This document shows positions 1 to 7,940 of a DNA stretch of 13,746 nucleotides, one piece after another. The notes below the pieces were generated by a model. It saw only the letters and a list, made by a program, of their open reading frames with translations, searched no databases and was not told where the DNA came from. Origin of the DNA: DASWHX01 sp036397995. Its GTDB lineage: Bacteria; Bacteroidota; Bacteroidia; Cytophagales; Cyclobacteriaceae. The DNA lies in contig DASWHX010000254.1 in assembly GCA_036397995.1 (NCBI GenBank), positions 1 to 13,746 on the forward strand. The letters are read 5' to 3'. The position numbers and the translations under genes are program-made. The number at the start of each line of letters is the position of its first letter. The first letter of the stretch is position 1.

Positions 1-65
1 GCCCATGTAATTGAGTTTACCGATTAATATTTTCAATTTGGTCAGGTAAATAAACCTGGCGGAAA

Positions 66-719
66 ATGTTTATTGGTCACTTCGCTTTAGGTTTCGCCTC
101 TAAAAAACTTGCGAAACCTCTTTCTCTGGGAACATCATTTCTCGCAGTTCAGTTTCTGGATCTCCTGTGGCCCTTTTTTCTGATATTTGGTTGGGAAACA
201 GTGGAGATTGATCCCGGTAATACTGCTTATACCCCCTTGAATTTTATTAGCTACCCAATATCCCATAGTCTGCTTACTTCTCTGGGTTGGGGAATACTCT
301 TCGGTCTTGTCTTTTATTTAGTTAAGAGAGAAAAAGGTCACGCCATATTACTGGGTTTTCTTGTAGTCAGCCATTGGGTTCTGGATTTTATGACGCACCG
401 CCCCGATTTACCCTTAACTCCCTGGGGAAGTATGAAAGTGGGAATGGAACTGTGGAAATCAATTCCGGCAACAATTGTTGTCGAGAGTTTATTGTTTATA
501 GCAGGGGTTTATATTTATCTAACTTCCACCAAACCCCGGGGGTTGAAATCATGGCTGGTAATAATGGGACTGGTGTTTTTTCTGATCATCATTAGTATTG
601 TCAACATAACTTCTCCTCCGCCACCATCAGCAGAGATGATTGGATATGCCGGATTTGCTCAATGGCTGCTAGTGTTCTGGGGGTATTGGATTGATAAACA
701 AAGATTTGAAGAAAATTAA
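66..719 (+). CDS. YdjM-type membrane-bound metal-dependent hydrolase
   Basis: A 217-residue integral membrane protein of the LexA-binding, inner-membrane-associated hydrolase type (YdjM/DUF457-like). The family is thought to be a membrane metal-dependent hydrolase, but the substrate is unknown. The likely metal-binding residues are visible: His5 in the opening 'IGHFALG', Asp32 in 'FLDLLWP', His67 in 'YPISHSL', and His103, Asp107, His111 and Asp114 in 'SHWVLDFMTHRPDLP'. Hydrophobic segments lie around residues 23-41, 68-86, 93-109, 134-152 and 163-181, and a last one near 195-210. The ATG at 66 starts directly on the family's usual N-terminus. The gene stands alone and converges on the SLC4 transporter across a tandem repeat. 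Family assignment is fairly secure; the physiological role is not known. Confidence 0.85.
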   Translation: MFIGHFALGFASKKLAKPLSLGTSFLAVQFLDLLWPFFLIFGWETVEIDPGNTAYTPLNFISYPISHSLLTSLGWGILFGLVFYLVKREKGHAILLGFLVVSHWVLDFMTHRPDLPLTPWGSMKVGMELWKSIPATIVVESLLFIAGVYIYLTSTKPRGLKSWLVIMGLVFFLIIISIVNITSPPPPSAEMIGYAGFAQWLLVFWGYWIDKQRFEEN

Positions 720-723
720 CCCC

Positions 724-1100
724 TGAATGATTTTCTCTGCGGTGATCTGCGAAATCAGCGGTATCAAGTAAAATCTTCCCCACAGATTACGCGGGATTTG
801 CGCAGAAATCTTTGAATAATTTTCTCTGCATGATCTGCGATTATCAGCGGGATTAAGTAAAATTTTCTCCCACAGATTACGCGGATTTGCGCAGAAATCT
901 TTGAATTATTTTTTTCTTCGGTGATCTGCGATATCAGTAGGATTAAGTCTTCTCCTGCAGAAATCCTGAATGATTTTCTCTGCGGTGAACTGCGATTATC
1001 AGCGGTATCAAGTAAAATTTTCTCCCGCAGATTACGCGGATTTGCGCAGAAATCTTTGAATGATTTTTTTCTGCGGTGATCTGCGATATCAGCGGGATCA
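724..1100. repeat. 89-bp tandem repeat, about 4.5 copies
   Basis: Units start at 724, 813, 902, 967 and 1057. Units 1 and 2 are 89 bp, unit 4 is 90 bp, unit 3 is shortened to 65 bp by loss of most of its right arm, and unit 5 stops at about 44 bp. Each full unit has a left arm like 'TGCGGTGATCTGCG', a short AT-rich middle, and a right arm like 'CAGATTACGCGGATTTGCG' that is an imperfect reverse complement of the left. Each unit could therefore fold as a hairpin. The block fills the gap between the stop of the hydrolase gene (719) and that of the convergent transporter gene (1121). Similar 'ATCTGCG/CAGATTACGC' repeats are, as I recall, common in bacterial intergenic DNA. No gene is seen here. 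Confidence 0.92.
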
Positions 1101-1120
1101 ATGATTTACAGAAACTCTGT

Positions 1121-2683
1121 TTACATAACCACGCCAATTCTTTCTTCTTCTTCAGCATCTTCCGCCACAAGAGCGGCGATATGTTCCTTCTTGAAATACC
1201 TGCTGGCAAAAATTCGTATGGGTACTAAAGCAGCAATCATCAACGGAAAAAGAATTCCTATTACAGATGTTTTTAAAATCCACAACGCCAAAAAGCACAA
1301 GGATTGAATCAAAGTGAACCGGTGCATAACCTTTATAGGGACGTTCTTGGTATAATGCGTATCGGGATAGAGTTTTGGATCTGTAATCCAAAGCATCATT
1401 CTTTCGTAGAATTGGTTACCCCCCAGTGAAGCAAATCCCATATAAAGGAATAAACCAAATAGAACCGGCATTGGAATATAAGCAAAGTAATTTAGCAGGA
1501 ACAAGGAGCCTGCAATCATAACATGGATAGATAATCCGGAAACTCTGTTTTCGCGAACCGAAACTATTTTTTCTTTCTTCTGGCCTCCGCCAACGTCAAC
1601 AACTTTCACCGTTGCCAAACTTTTGACATGATTTAGTGAATGCACAGTGGCCGCGACAATCCAGGGAAGTGCAAAAATGCTACCCACCAAAACAATTATG
1701 CCGACAACCGCCAGATCCAGGTGATAACCCATTCCCTTCCTCAATTTATTATCTGCTGAATTTACAAGCCGGGTAGTAATATTCTGGTCGAGAAACAGAA
1801 GTATGGTTGCAAGAATCGCTGGACCAATAGACGCGAAGATTGCCCATACAGGAATTTCAAAGATGTTTACCAGCCATGGTCTGCCAATGGTGGTACTAAT
1901 ACTATCAGGAACTGCAGGTCTGTTTAATTCAACTTCAGGAAATAACATGGCTCCAGCTGTCATTATAACGATGGCAATGGAAGGTCCAAAATCACTTAGA
2001 AAATCTCGGAGCGTTTTTCTGAGGTAGGGAGTGGAGGTTGTAAGCTTTAGGTACCTGGAAATTCCGAAAGTTCCCATGGCCAGAATAAAGGTCAGGAAGC
2101 CGCTCGATAATCCGAAACCTTCAGGCCCGAATGAGTTAATGGTATCTTTGGCCGCCTCAACAATGAAAATTACTGAAATAAGAGCCGCAAAGATTTCATC
2201 CGTGAACCGCGTAAAATACTGCATCAATGCGCTGGCATCTGTGAAAGCGCAAATCAAAAGTATAATGCCCGACCAAATTCCTACCCAGGCGTAGGTAGCG
2301 AGAAAGGGTATATCTAACTGGAGACATGCTGTATATAATAGTCCTGTGAAAATGGTAATGGGTCCGGTTCCACCAAGGATTGTTAAGGGCTGGCCTGAAA
2401 ATAAGGCAAAGCAAATGCCACCAACGGCGGTTACAACAATCATTTCGGTTATACCAATTTGATTTCCGGTTAAAGCCCCCGTTAAAGCTCCAAAAGCAAT
2501 TGCATTGGCTAGAGCCGCAAAATATAAAAACAAGGTAGTGCCCGCAACCTTCGAATGCAGCCCGTCTTTGAAATCATCAATATAATGGGGAGCCCGGCGC
2601 TTTATATCATCGGTTATTCCACCAAATAATCTCCCTGTCCATTCTAGTCCTTCATGTGCTGATGATTTTGTAGTACTCTTCAT
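1121..2683 (-). CDS. SLC4-type bicarbonate/anion transporter
   Basis: A 520-residue polytopic inner-membrane protein of the HCO3- transporter (SLC4) family, which moves bicarbonate or other anions by exchange or sodium-coupled cotransport. It contains only the membrane domain; the large N-terminal cytoplasmic domain of animal members is absent, as expected for bacterial forms. Family signatures: 'LFGGITDDIKRRAPHY' (residues 19-34), 'QPLTILGGTGP' (98-108), 'FTRFTDEIF' (157-165), and later a 'FLDQNIT' stretch followed by 'KGMGYHLDL' and 'LPWIVAATVHS'. A charged, acidic tail ends the protein. The start follows an A-rich leader without a clear Shine-Dalgarno sequence, usual for this phylum. The gene appears monocistronic. 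Transported ion and direction cannot be read from sequence; SLC26/SulP is excluded by the SLC4 motifs. Confidence 0.92.
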   Translation of the reverse strand: MKSTTKSSAHEGLEWTGRLFGGITDDIKRRAPHYIDDFKDGLHSKVAGTTLFLYFAALANAIAFGALTGALTGNQIGITEMIVVTAVGGICFALFSGQPLTILGGTGPITIFTGLLYTACLQLDIPFLATYAWVGIWSGIILLICAFTDASALMQYFTRFTDEIFAALISVIFIVEAAKDTINSFGPEGFGLSSGFLTFILAMGTFGISRYLKLTTSTPYLRKTLRDFLSDFGPSIAIVIMTAGAMLFPEVELNRPAVPDSISTTIGRPWLVNIFEIPVWAIFASIGPAILATILLFLDQNITTRLVNSADNKLRKGMGYHLDLAVVGIIVLVGSIFALPWIVAATVHSLNHVKSLATVKVVDVGGGQKKEKIVSVRENRVSGLSIHVMIAGSLFLLNYFAYIPMPVLFGLFLYMGFASLGGNQFYERMMLWITDPKLYPDTHYTKNVPIKVMHRFTLIQSLCFLALWILKTSVIGILFPLMIAALVPIRIFASRYFKKEHIAALVAEDAEEEERIGVVM

Positions 2684-2904
2684 AAATTTTCTTATTGAAA
2701 TATTTTTTTGGTTTAGATAGTTTTAGAAAGGATATTGCTAAGAAAGAATTTCAATATTTTGCTCCAATGGCGCACATACATAAATAAAAGTTACGTTGAC
2801 TAAATCATTCATATAAGCCCGTAATCCAACTTTCCTTGACATAACTTGCACGTAAAATGTTGAAAATCAGTGGTGTATATAAAGGGGTTACCTTATTATC
2901 CTAA

Positions 2905-2936
2905 TTGGAAATTAAGGAATAAATATGCTAACTTTA
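2905..2936 (+). promoter_or_regulatory. Candidate Bacteroidota-type promoter for the repeat protein gene
   Basis: TTG at 2905-2907 and TAACTTTA at 2929-2936 are separated by 21 bp. This resembles the Bacteroidota housekeeping pattern of a -33 TTG and a -7 TAnnTTTG, with one mismatch in the last position. Transcription would start near 2942, leaving a leader of roughly 35 nt. The rest of the 2684-2978 gap, which must also hold the promoter of the divergent transporter gene, is AT-rich with no other element I can support. Confidence 0.4.
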
Positions 2937-2978
2937 TTTTCCCCTAACAACTAGGATTCAAACTAAACTTACTTAAAA

Positions 2979-4016
2979 ATGGAAAAAAATCGAAAAATTT
3001 TTTATGCGATCGGTATAGTAATAATAGTAGCGATTGCAGGGTACTATTTTGCTGGTGGAAATTTTGGAGTTTCTCCGGAAGATGCAGCAAGTTCTGCCAT
3101 GGATGGTGTAAAGAAAGCTGATAAGTACACTAGTGGTTCCTCTGAAGAAATTGCAATGGATGGTGAAGAAGTACAGCAACTGCTTCAAAATGACCAATTC
3201 CAGCAAATGATCAGAGATGAAGCGTTTAGGGAACTCATGAAATCTCCTGAATTTACGGCACTAGCTAAGAACCCGGCATTTATTGATCTCGCTAAGAACC
3301 CAGCATTTGAAGCGATGGCTAAGAACCCACAGTTTTTGGATATGGCGAAGTCGCCGGCTTTTGAGACTCTTGCCAAGAATCCGAATTTTGAGGTCTTGGC
3401 TAAAAATCCGGAATTTATGAATCTTGCCAAAACAGCAGAATTCAGCGCGTTGGCAAAATCACCTCAGTTTGAAGAACTCATGAAATCTCCGGAGTTCATG
3501 GCGCTGGCTAAGAATCCTGCCTTTGCAGATTTAGCCAAGAGTCCTTCAAATTTTGAACTGATGAAAAATGCAGCTTTTGAGGACCTGGCGAAGAACCCCG
3601 CTTTGGCGGATCTGGCCAAGAGCCCGAGCTTTCAAGCTTTGGCAAAGAATCCTGCTTTTGCGAATTTAGCCATGAATCCACAGTTCCAGGCTCTTGCGAA
3701 GAACCCTCAATTCACTGCTTTGGCTAAGAATCCGGCTTTTGAGGCACTGGCTAAAAATCCCGAATTCATGGCTCTGGCAAAATCTCCGGCGTTTGAAAAT
3801 CTTGCAAAATCGCCTCAGTTTGCTGACCTGATGAAATCGCCTCAGTTTGGAGAGTTGATGAAATCACCTCAATTCCTGAGTCTGGCCAAAAATCCTCAAT
3901 TCGAAGCGATGGCAAAGAATCCCGCTTTTACTGATTTGATGAAGAATCAAACTTTTACTTCACTTATGAAGAATGCACAATTTGCTGACCTGGAAAAGTT
4001 GGCTACCATGCAATAG
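2979..4016 (+). CDS. Membrane-anchored nonapeptide-repeat protein, unknown function
   Basis: I do not recognise this 345-residue protein as a named family. Residues 7-24 form one hydrophobic segment after a Lys/Arg-rich start, so it is probably a signal anchor with the rest in the periplasm; there is no lipobox Cys. Residues 31-67 are an acidic, Ser/Asp/Glu-rich linker. Residues 68-337 are exactly 30 consecutive nine-residue units with consensus L-A/M-K-N/S-P-x-F-x-x. Leu or Met is at position 1 in all 30 (26 Leu), Lys at position 3 in 27, Pro at position 5 in 24 and Phe at position 7 in 28. The Ser/Asn-Pro step would suit a helix N-cap, giving a chain of short amphipathic helices. The first two and last two units are the most diverged, as in capped solenoids. 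The gene has its own probable promoter and a strong terminator, so it seems monocistronic. Confidence 0.85.
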   Translation: MEKNRKIFYAIGIVIIVAIAGYYFAGGNFGVSPEDAASSAMDGVKKADKYTSGSSEEIAMDGEEVQQLLQNDQFQQMIRDEAFRELMKSPEFTALAKNPAFIDLAKNPAFEAMAKNPQFLDMAKSPAFETLAKNPNFEVLAKNPEFMNLAKTAEFSALAKSPQFEELMKSPEFMALAKNPAFADLAKSPSNFELMKNAAFEDLAKNPALADLAKSPSFQALAKNPAFANLAMNPQFQALAKNPQFTALAKNPAFEALAKNPEFMALAKSPAFENLAKSPQFADLMKSPQFGELMKSPQFLSLAKNPQFEAMAKNPAFTDLMKNQTFTSLMKNAQFADLEKLATMQ

Positions 4017-4049
4017 TAAGAATTCATAAAACAACCCAAACTTACCATG

Positions 4050-4082
4050 GGGAGACAGCTTGACTGCCTCCCTTTCTTTTTG
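4050..4082 (+). terminator. Intrinsic terminator after the nonapeptide-repeat gene
   Basis: A stem pairs GGGAGACAG (4050-4058) with CTGCCTCCC (4064-4072), with one A/C mismatch and a five-base loop, and is followed by a T-rich run (4073-4082). It ends the repeat-protein transcript and isolates that gene from the peptidase gene at 4137. Confidence 0.82.
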
Positions 4083-4136
4083 TCATTCAAATTATTTCAC
4101 TAATTTGTTTGCCAAGCTCCAGCCTAAACCCTGATT

Positions 4137-7100
4137 ATGAATTACAGACTCACCCTCCTGTACCTGACATTCTCCTTTTCTGCTTACGCACAGCTTAACT
4201 TAATTGAAACAAACGAAATCCGGCTTGTGACCTATGATTTTGGTCATCAATATGTACTTCCTCATGCCGGAAGGTGTTTCCACAATGCCCTGGAATTTCA
4301 CAAAAAGCTTTTTGATTATACCCCTTCAGAAAAGATCACGATATTAATTCAAGACTTTGGTGATTATGGCAACGGTGGAGCCACTGCTGTTCCTAAGAAT
4401 GCAGTTAGCATAGGTCTTGCTCCATTTAGTTACGCTTTTGAAACAAGCCCGGCAGGAGAAAGAATTTTTAGCATGGCTAATCATGAGCTTATTCACGTAC
4501 TGGCTCTTGACAACGCCACAAAAACGGATCGCTTTTATCACAAGCTATTTTTTGGAAAGGTTATGCCTACTAAGGAAAATCCAATTTCAATGTTTTATAG
4601 TTTCTTAACCAGTCCCCGGAGGTATTCGCCCCGCTGGTTTCACGAAGGTATTGCTTCCTACATAGAAACCTGGATGAGCGGAGGAGTAGGACTTGCAGTG
4701 GGGAGTTATGATGAAATGGTTTTTAGAACGCGGGTGCTGGAAAATGCAAGGATTTATACTGCCCTTGGTCTGGAATCGGAAGGGACAACCACAGATTTCC
4801 AGGGAAGATCCAACTCATATTTATACGGCACACGGTTTATGGGATATCTGTCCTATGAATACGGACCGGAAAAAATTATCGAGTGGGTAAAACGAAACGA
4901 TGGGAGCAAGCGAACTTTTTCCGCGCAATTCAAACAGGTTTTTGGCAAACCCTTAGCTACCAGTTGGGATGAATGGATCGAATTTGAAAAGGAATGGCAA
5001 AGAGTAAATGCTGAGCAATTAAGAGAAAATCCGATAACAGATGTGAAACCCATTACAGAAAGAAATCTCGGCTCTGTTTCTTATGCTTTTCATAATGAAA
5101 AAAGAAATGAAGTATATGTCGCGGTAAATTACCCGGGACAGGTTCCGCATTTGGCAACCATAAACCTGAATACCGGGAAACTTGATAAGCTTGTAGATAT
5201 TAAAGGTGCCGCTTTGTTCTATGTAACCTCGCTAACTTTTGACCCCGAAGCTGAAATACTGTACTATACTACAGATAATGATAACTGGAGAGATTTAAAC
5301 AGTTATAACGTTGAAACAGGGAAAACCAAACTCCTCCAAAAAGATGTTCGAACCGGAGACCTTGCATTTAACCATGTAGATAAGAGTATTTGGGGTATTA
5401 AACATCTTAACGGATATTCTACCATAACGAAAATTCCCCGAAAGAATGAGTTGGAAGAAAATACCAGGCCGTACAGCGGATGGAAGCAAATCTATACACT
5501 GCCTTATGGAAAAGATATTTTTGATATAGATATTTCACCTGATGGCAGAAAGATGTCGGCAGCCGTAGCCGACACACGCGGGAACCAACTTTTATTAATT
5601 TTTGATTTAATGAAGCTGGAGCAGGGTGAAGTTTCTGCCGATACTGTATTTAATTTTGATATTACCTCCCCGCAAAGTTTCAGGTATACAAAAGATGGAA
5701 AGTATTTATACGGTACTTCATACTGGAGCGGTGTGAGCAATATATACAGAGTGGAAACCGAATCTTTGGAAATCGCACCCGTAACCAATGCTGTAACCGG
5801 ATTTTTTAGGCCACTGTTAATCAATGACGAACAATTGTTTGCATTTGAATTTCGCAGCGATGGATTCCAGCCGGTTTACATTAAGAATGAGTTGGTTGAA
5901 AATATTAACACTGTAAATTATCTGGGTACAAAAACAATCGCTAAGCATCCAATGTTAAAGGATTGGGAAACTCACCCTCCCCGGCCATCGGAAATGAATT
6001 TTGATGAGATGAAAATTGAAGAAGGCCAGTACAGGGCCGGTAAATTACTCAAGGTTAATTATGCCTACCCAACAGTTGTCGGGTATAAGGATTTCGTGGG
6101 TTTAGGATACTTGCTGAATATTGGTGATCCTTTTGGATTTCGGGAGTTGGAGTTTGAATTTGCTTATACACCACGAAGTTTTAGAAATGGATTAACTGAA
6201 AGTGATTCCCTGAATAGCATCCTGAGTGATGAAGAATTATATCATTTCTCCGCTTATGCCAAACTTGGAAGGTTTGAGATGTATGGCTCGTTTAATGGAA
6301 CTGATTTTTATGATTTATTTGGTCCTACAAAAACTACACGGAAAGGGATCCAGTTTGGTGTAGATTACCTTACCACACTTATTTATGATCCACCACGAAA
6401 TCTGGACCTTAACCTGGGTATTAGTACGTTTTACGGTCTGGAAAAATCACCGGAATTCCAAACAATTAATACTACCGCTTCCGATAATAACTTCTTCGTG
6501 AATTTACGAGGAGGACTAACCTACCGGTATATGACAAATTCCTTAGGTGCCGTGGATCCGGAAAAAGGAATTCGCGTGTCTCTCAGGCCTGCCGCGGCAT
6601 ATTCTGCAGGAAGCATTTATCCGCGGGCAATTTTAAGCCTTGACTATGGCATCCAGATGCCGGTTAACCATTTTTCTATTTGGATTAGAACTGCTGCTGG
6701 AAAGGCGTTCAGTAACACATTAAACCCTTTCACCAGGTTTGGATTTGCCGCGTTTGGGAATAATTATATTGATCATCAGACCAGCAGAAGATACAGGACA
6801 GAGTTTTCATTTCCGGGTGTGCAATATGATGCTGACGTAACAATCATTGCCAAAGAATTTGCCAAAGGCATGATTGAATTTGTCTTGCCTCCAATCAGAT
6901 ATAGAGAATTAGGTTTCCTGAATTTCTATGCTAACTGGACTCAGCTCAGCATATTTACATCGGGCCTTCGGGCTGATAATAATCAGCAATTTGTGAATTT
7001 CGGTGCACAGCTTGACACCCGTTTAGTTCTGTTTTCGCTAATGCCATCTACACTATCCCTCGGATATGCATCAGCCTTTGATCTGGTCACTGAAAATAAC

Positions 7101-7139
7101 TATAACGAGTGGATGATTTCACTAAAGATCTTGCGGTGA
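4137..7139 (+). CDS. Secreted gluzincin peptidase with beta-propeller and C-terminal beta-barrel region
   Basis: A 1000-residue exported protein. A signal peptide covers residues 1-18 (cleavage after 'SAYA'). Residues about 25-290 are a peptidase-MA-like gluzincin domain: zinc motif HELIH at 116-120 (ligands His116 and His120, catalytic Glu117), with the third ligand probably Glu170 in 'WFHEGIASY'. Residues about 305-620 resemble a TolB/WD40-like propeller, with blade motifs such as 'DISPDGRKM' near 464 and 'YTKDGKYLYG' near 518. From about 636 to the end the sequence alternates aromatic and polar residues with repeated Gly/Tyr/Phe strands, as in an outer-membrane or surface-antigen barrel; it ends in 'KILR' without the usual terminal aromatic residue. 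Similar three-part proteins occur in Bacteroidota. The barrel would hold the peptidase at the outer membrane; whether it faces the periplasm or outside is unknown. Substrate is unknown. Confidence 0.82.
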   Translation: MNYRLTLLYLTFSFSAYAQLNLIETNEIRLVTYDFGHQYVLPHAGRCFHNALEFHKKLFDYTPSEKITILIQDFGDYGNGGATAVPKNAVSIGLAPFSYAFETSPAGERIFSMANHELIHVLALDNATKTDRFYHKLFFGKVMPTKENPISMFYSFLTSPRRYSPRWFHEGIASYIETWMSGGVGLAVGSYDEMVFRTRVLENARIYTALGLESEGTTTDFQGRSNSYLYGTRFMGYLSYEYGPEKIIEWVKRNDGSKRTFSAQFKQVFGKPLATSWDEWIEFEKEWQRVNAEQLRENPITDVKPITERNLGSVSYAFHNEKRNEVYVAVNYPGQVPHLATINLNTGKLDKLVDIKGAALFYVTSLTFDPEAEILYYTTDNDNWRDLNSYNVETGKTKLLQKDVRTGDLAFNHVDKSIWGIKHLNGYSTITKIPRKNELEENTRPYSGWKQIYTLPYGKDIFDIDISPDGRKMSAAVADTRGNQLLLIFDLMKLEQGEVSADTVFNFDITSPQSFRYTKDGKYLYGTSYWSGVSNIYRVETESLEIAPVTNAVTGFFRPLLINDEQLFAFEFRSDGFQPVYIKNELVENINTVNYLGTKTIAKHPMLKDWETHPPRPSEMNFDEMKIEEGQYRAGKLLKVNYAYPTVVGYKDFVGLGYLLNIGDPFGFRELEFEFAYTPRSFRNGLTESDSLNSILSDEELYHFSAYAKLGRFEMYGSFNGTDFYDLFGPTKTTRKGIQFGVDYLTTLIYDPPRNLDLNLGISTFYGLEKSPEFQTINTTASDNNFFVNLRGGLTYRYMTNSLGAVDPEKGIRVSLRPAAAYSAGSIYPRAILSLDYGIQMPVNHFSIWIRTAAGKAFSNTLNPFTRFGFAAFGNNYIDHQTSRRYRTEFSFPGVQYDADVTIIAKEFAKGMIEFVLPPIRYRELGFLNFYANWTQLSIFTSGLRADNNQQFVNFGAQLDTRLVLFSLMPSTLSLGYASAFDLVTENNYNEWMISLKILR

Positions 7140-7140
7140 T

Positions 7141-7200
7141 AATTCTAAAAATTCGAACCGGTTAATCCGTTTGGATAACTTTAGAATTATATTACCTTTT
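7141..7200 (+). terminator. Possible hairpin terminator between the peptidase and PrsW genes
   Basis: AATTCTAAA (7141-7149) is repeated inverted as TTTAGAATT (7180-7188). Nested inside is a second stem, GTTAATCC (7161-7168) with GGATAAC (7173-7179), with one bulged A. A short T-run follows at 7196-7201. The stems are AT-rich, and the element could instead be part of the PrsW promoter or leader, since only 74 bp separate the two genes. Confidence 0.35.
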
Positions 7201-7213
7201 TAAATTGAAATAA

Positions 7214-7933
7214 ATGAATTCGGTTTTCCTGGTTTTGATGGCACTGGCTCCGGGTATCGCGGTTACCTTATATATCTATCTCAAGGATGAATATGAACCG
7301 GAGCCTATATGGCTGCTGCTGTTAAGCTTCTTATATGGATGTATAGCATTTGGGATCACCTATGTATTTGATTTTGCAATCTATAAAATCATTCACCTTG
7401 AAGCTCAAAATCTTTTTCACCAGGGAATCAGGGCCTTAATCCTGGTTGGGCTGGTGGAAGAATGTTCTAAGTTTATTTTTGTCAGAGGGTTGCTATACCC
7501 AAATAAAAATTTCGATGAACCCTTTGATGGAATTGTCTATGCCGTTATGGTTGGAATGGGATTTGCCACCATTGAAAACATAATTTACGTAATCAATGGT
7601 GGTGGCGGTACTGCCATTGTACGGATGTTTTCCGCAATCCCTGCGCATGCGGTCTTTGCTATACTGATGGGTTTTTTTCTGGGCAAAGCCAAATTTGATA
7701 AGAAGAATGAACGCCTGAACGTATGGCTGGGCTTGATCGTGGCTACTGTTTATCATGGGGTGTATGATTACTTCTTGTTTATTTCATTTGTAGCAGGTAT
7801 CTGGATCCTCGCAGGAGTATCCCTGGTAATTGCTATCCTCCTTTCCAGGATTTCAATCAGGATGCACCATGATGCTTCACCATTCAAAAACAACCCTAAA
7901 GAACAACACCGTTATCCAAAAGAACCTCAATAA
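7214..7933 (+). CDS. PrsW-family intramembrane metalloprotease
   Basis: A 239-residue polytopic membrane protein of the PrsW family (CPBP/CAAX-protease relatives). In Bacillus subtilis PrsW makes the first cut in an anti-sigma factor; the target here is unknown. Diagnostic residues: 'YEPEP' at 27-31; the EExxK catalytic motif 'VEECSK' with Glu82, Glu83 and Lys86; 'FDGIVYA' at 104-110 followed by 'ATIEN' with Glu121 and Asn122; His145 in 'IPAHAVF'; and 'YHGVYD' with His181 and Asp185. All expected catalytic positions are intact. About eight hydrophobic segments run through residues 4-210, and the last 30 residues are a polar cytoplasmic tail. No sigma/anti-sigma pair is adjacent. It converges on the ice-binding-like gene. 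Confidence 0.92.
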   Translation: MNSVFLVLMALAPGIAVTLYIYLKDEYEPEPIWLLLLSFLYGCIAFGITYVFDFAIYKIIHLEAQNLFHQGIRALILVGLVEECSKFIFVRGLLYPNKNFDEPFDGIVYAVMVGMGFATIENIIYVINGGGGTAIVRMFSAIPAHAVFAILMGFFLGKAKFDKKNERLNVWLGLIVATVYHGVYDYFLFISFVAGIWILAGVSLVIAILLSRISIRMHHDASPFKNNPKEQHRYPKEPQ

Positions 7934-7940
7934 TGAATTG

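Noticed and set aside
41..60. CAGGT/ACCTG dyad just before the first gene
   Set aside because: Only a 5-bp stem with no T-run, too weak to call a terminator or operator. The first 65 bases hold nothing else I can support.
724..1100. Possible CRISPR array
   Set aside because: Units of about 89 bp abut one another with no unique spacers, one unit is internally deleted, and no cas gene is nearby. It is a plain tandem repeat.
943..1209. Minus-strand reading frame of 88 codons over the tandem repeat
   Set aside because: It runs through the repeat block and into the 3' end of the transporter gene in another frame. Its product has no recognisable features.
2833..2862. TTGACA followed by TAAAAT as a sigma-70 promoter
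   Set aside because: The two boxes are only about 11 bp apart, too close for a -35/-10 pair, and Bacteroidota promoters use a different -7 pattern.
3185..3430. Antisense frame with 'GFLA' repeats
   Set aside because: It is the complementary reading of the 27-bp periodic repeat gene; any frame there looks repetitive.
4417..4608. Alternate-frame ORFs within the large peptidase gene
   Set aside because: The main frame is uninterrupted for 1000 codons with clear domains, so the short frames inside it are chance.
7493..7756. Minus-strand frame of 87 codons inside the PrsW gene
   Set aside because: It is the shadow of a gene with all catalytic residues intact on the other strand; no domain is recognisable.
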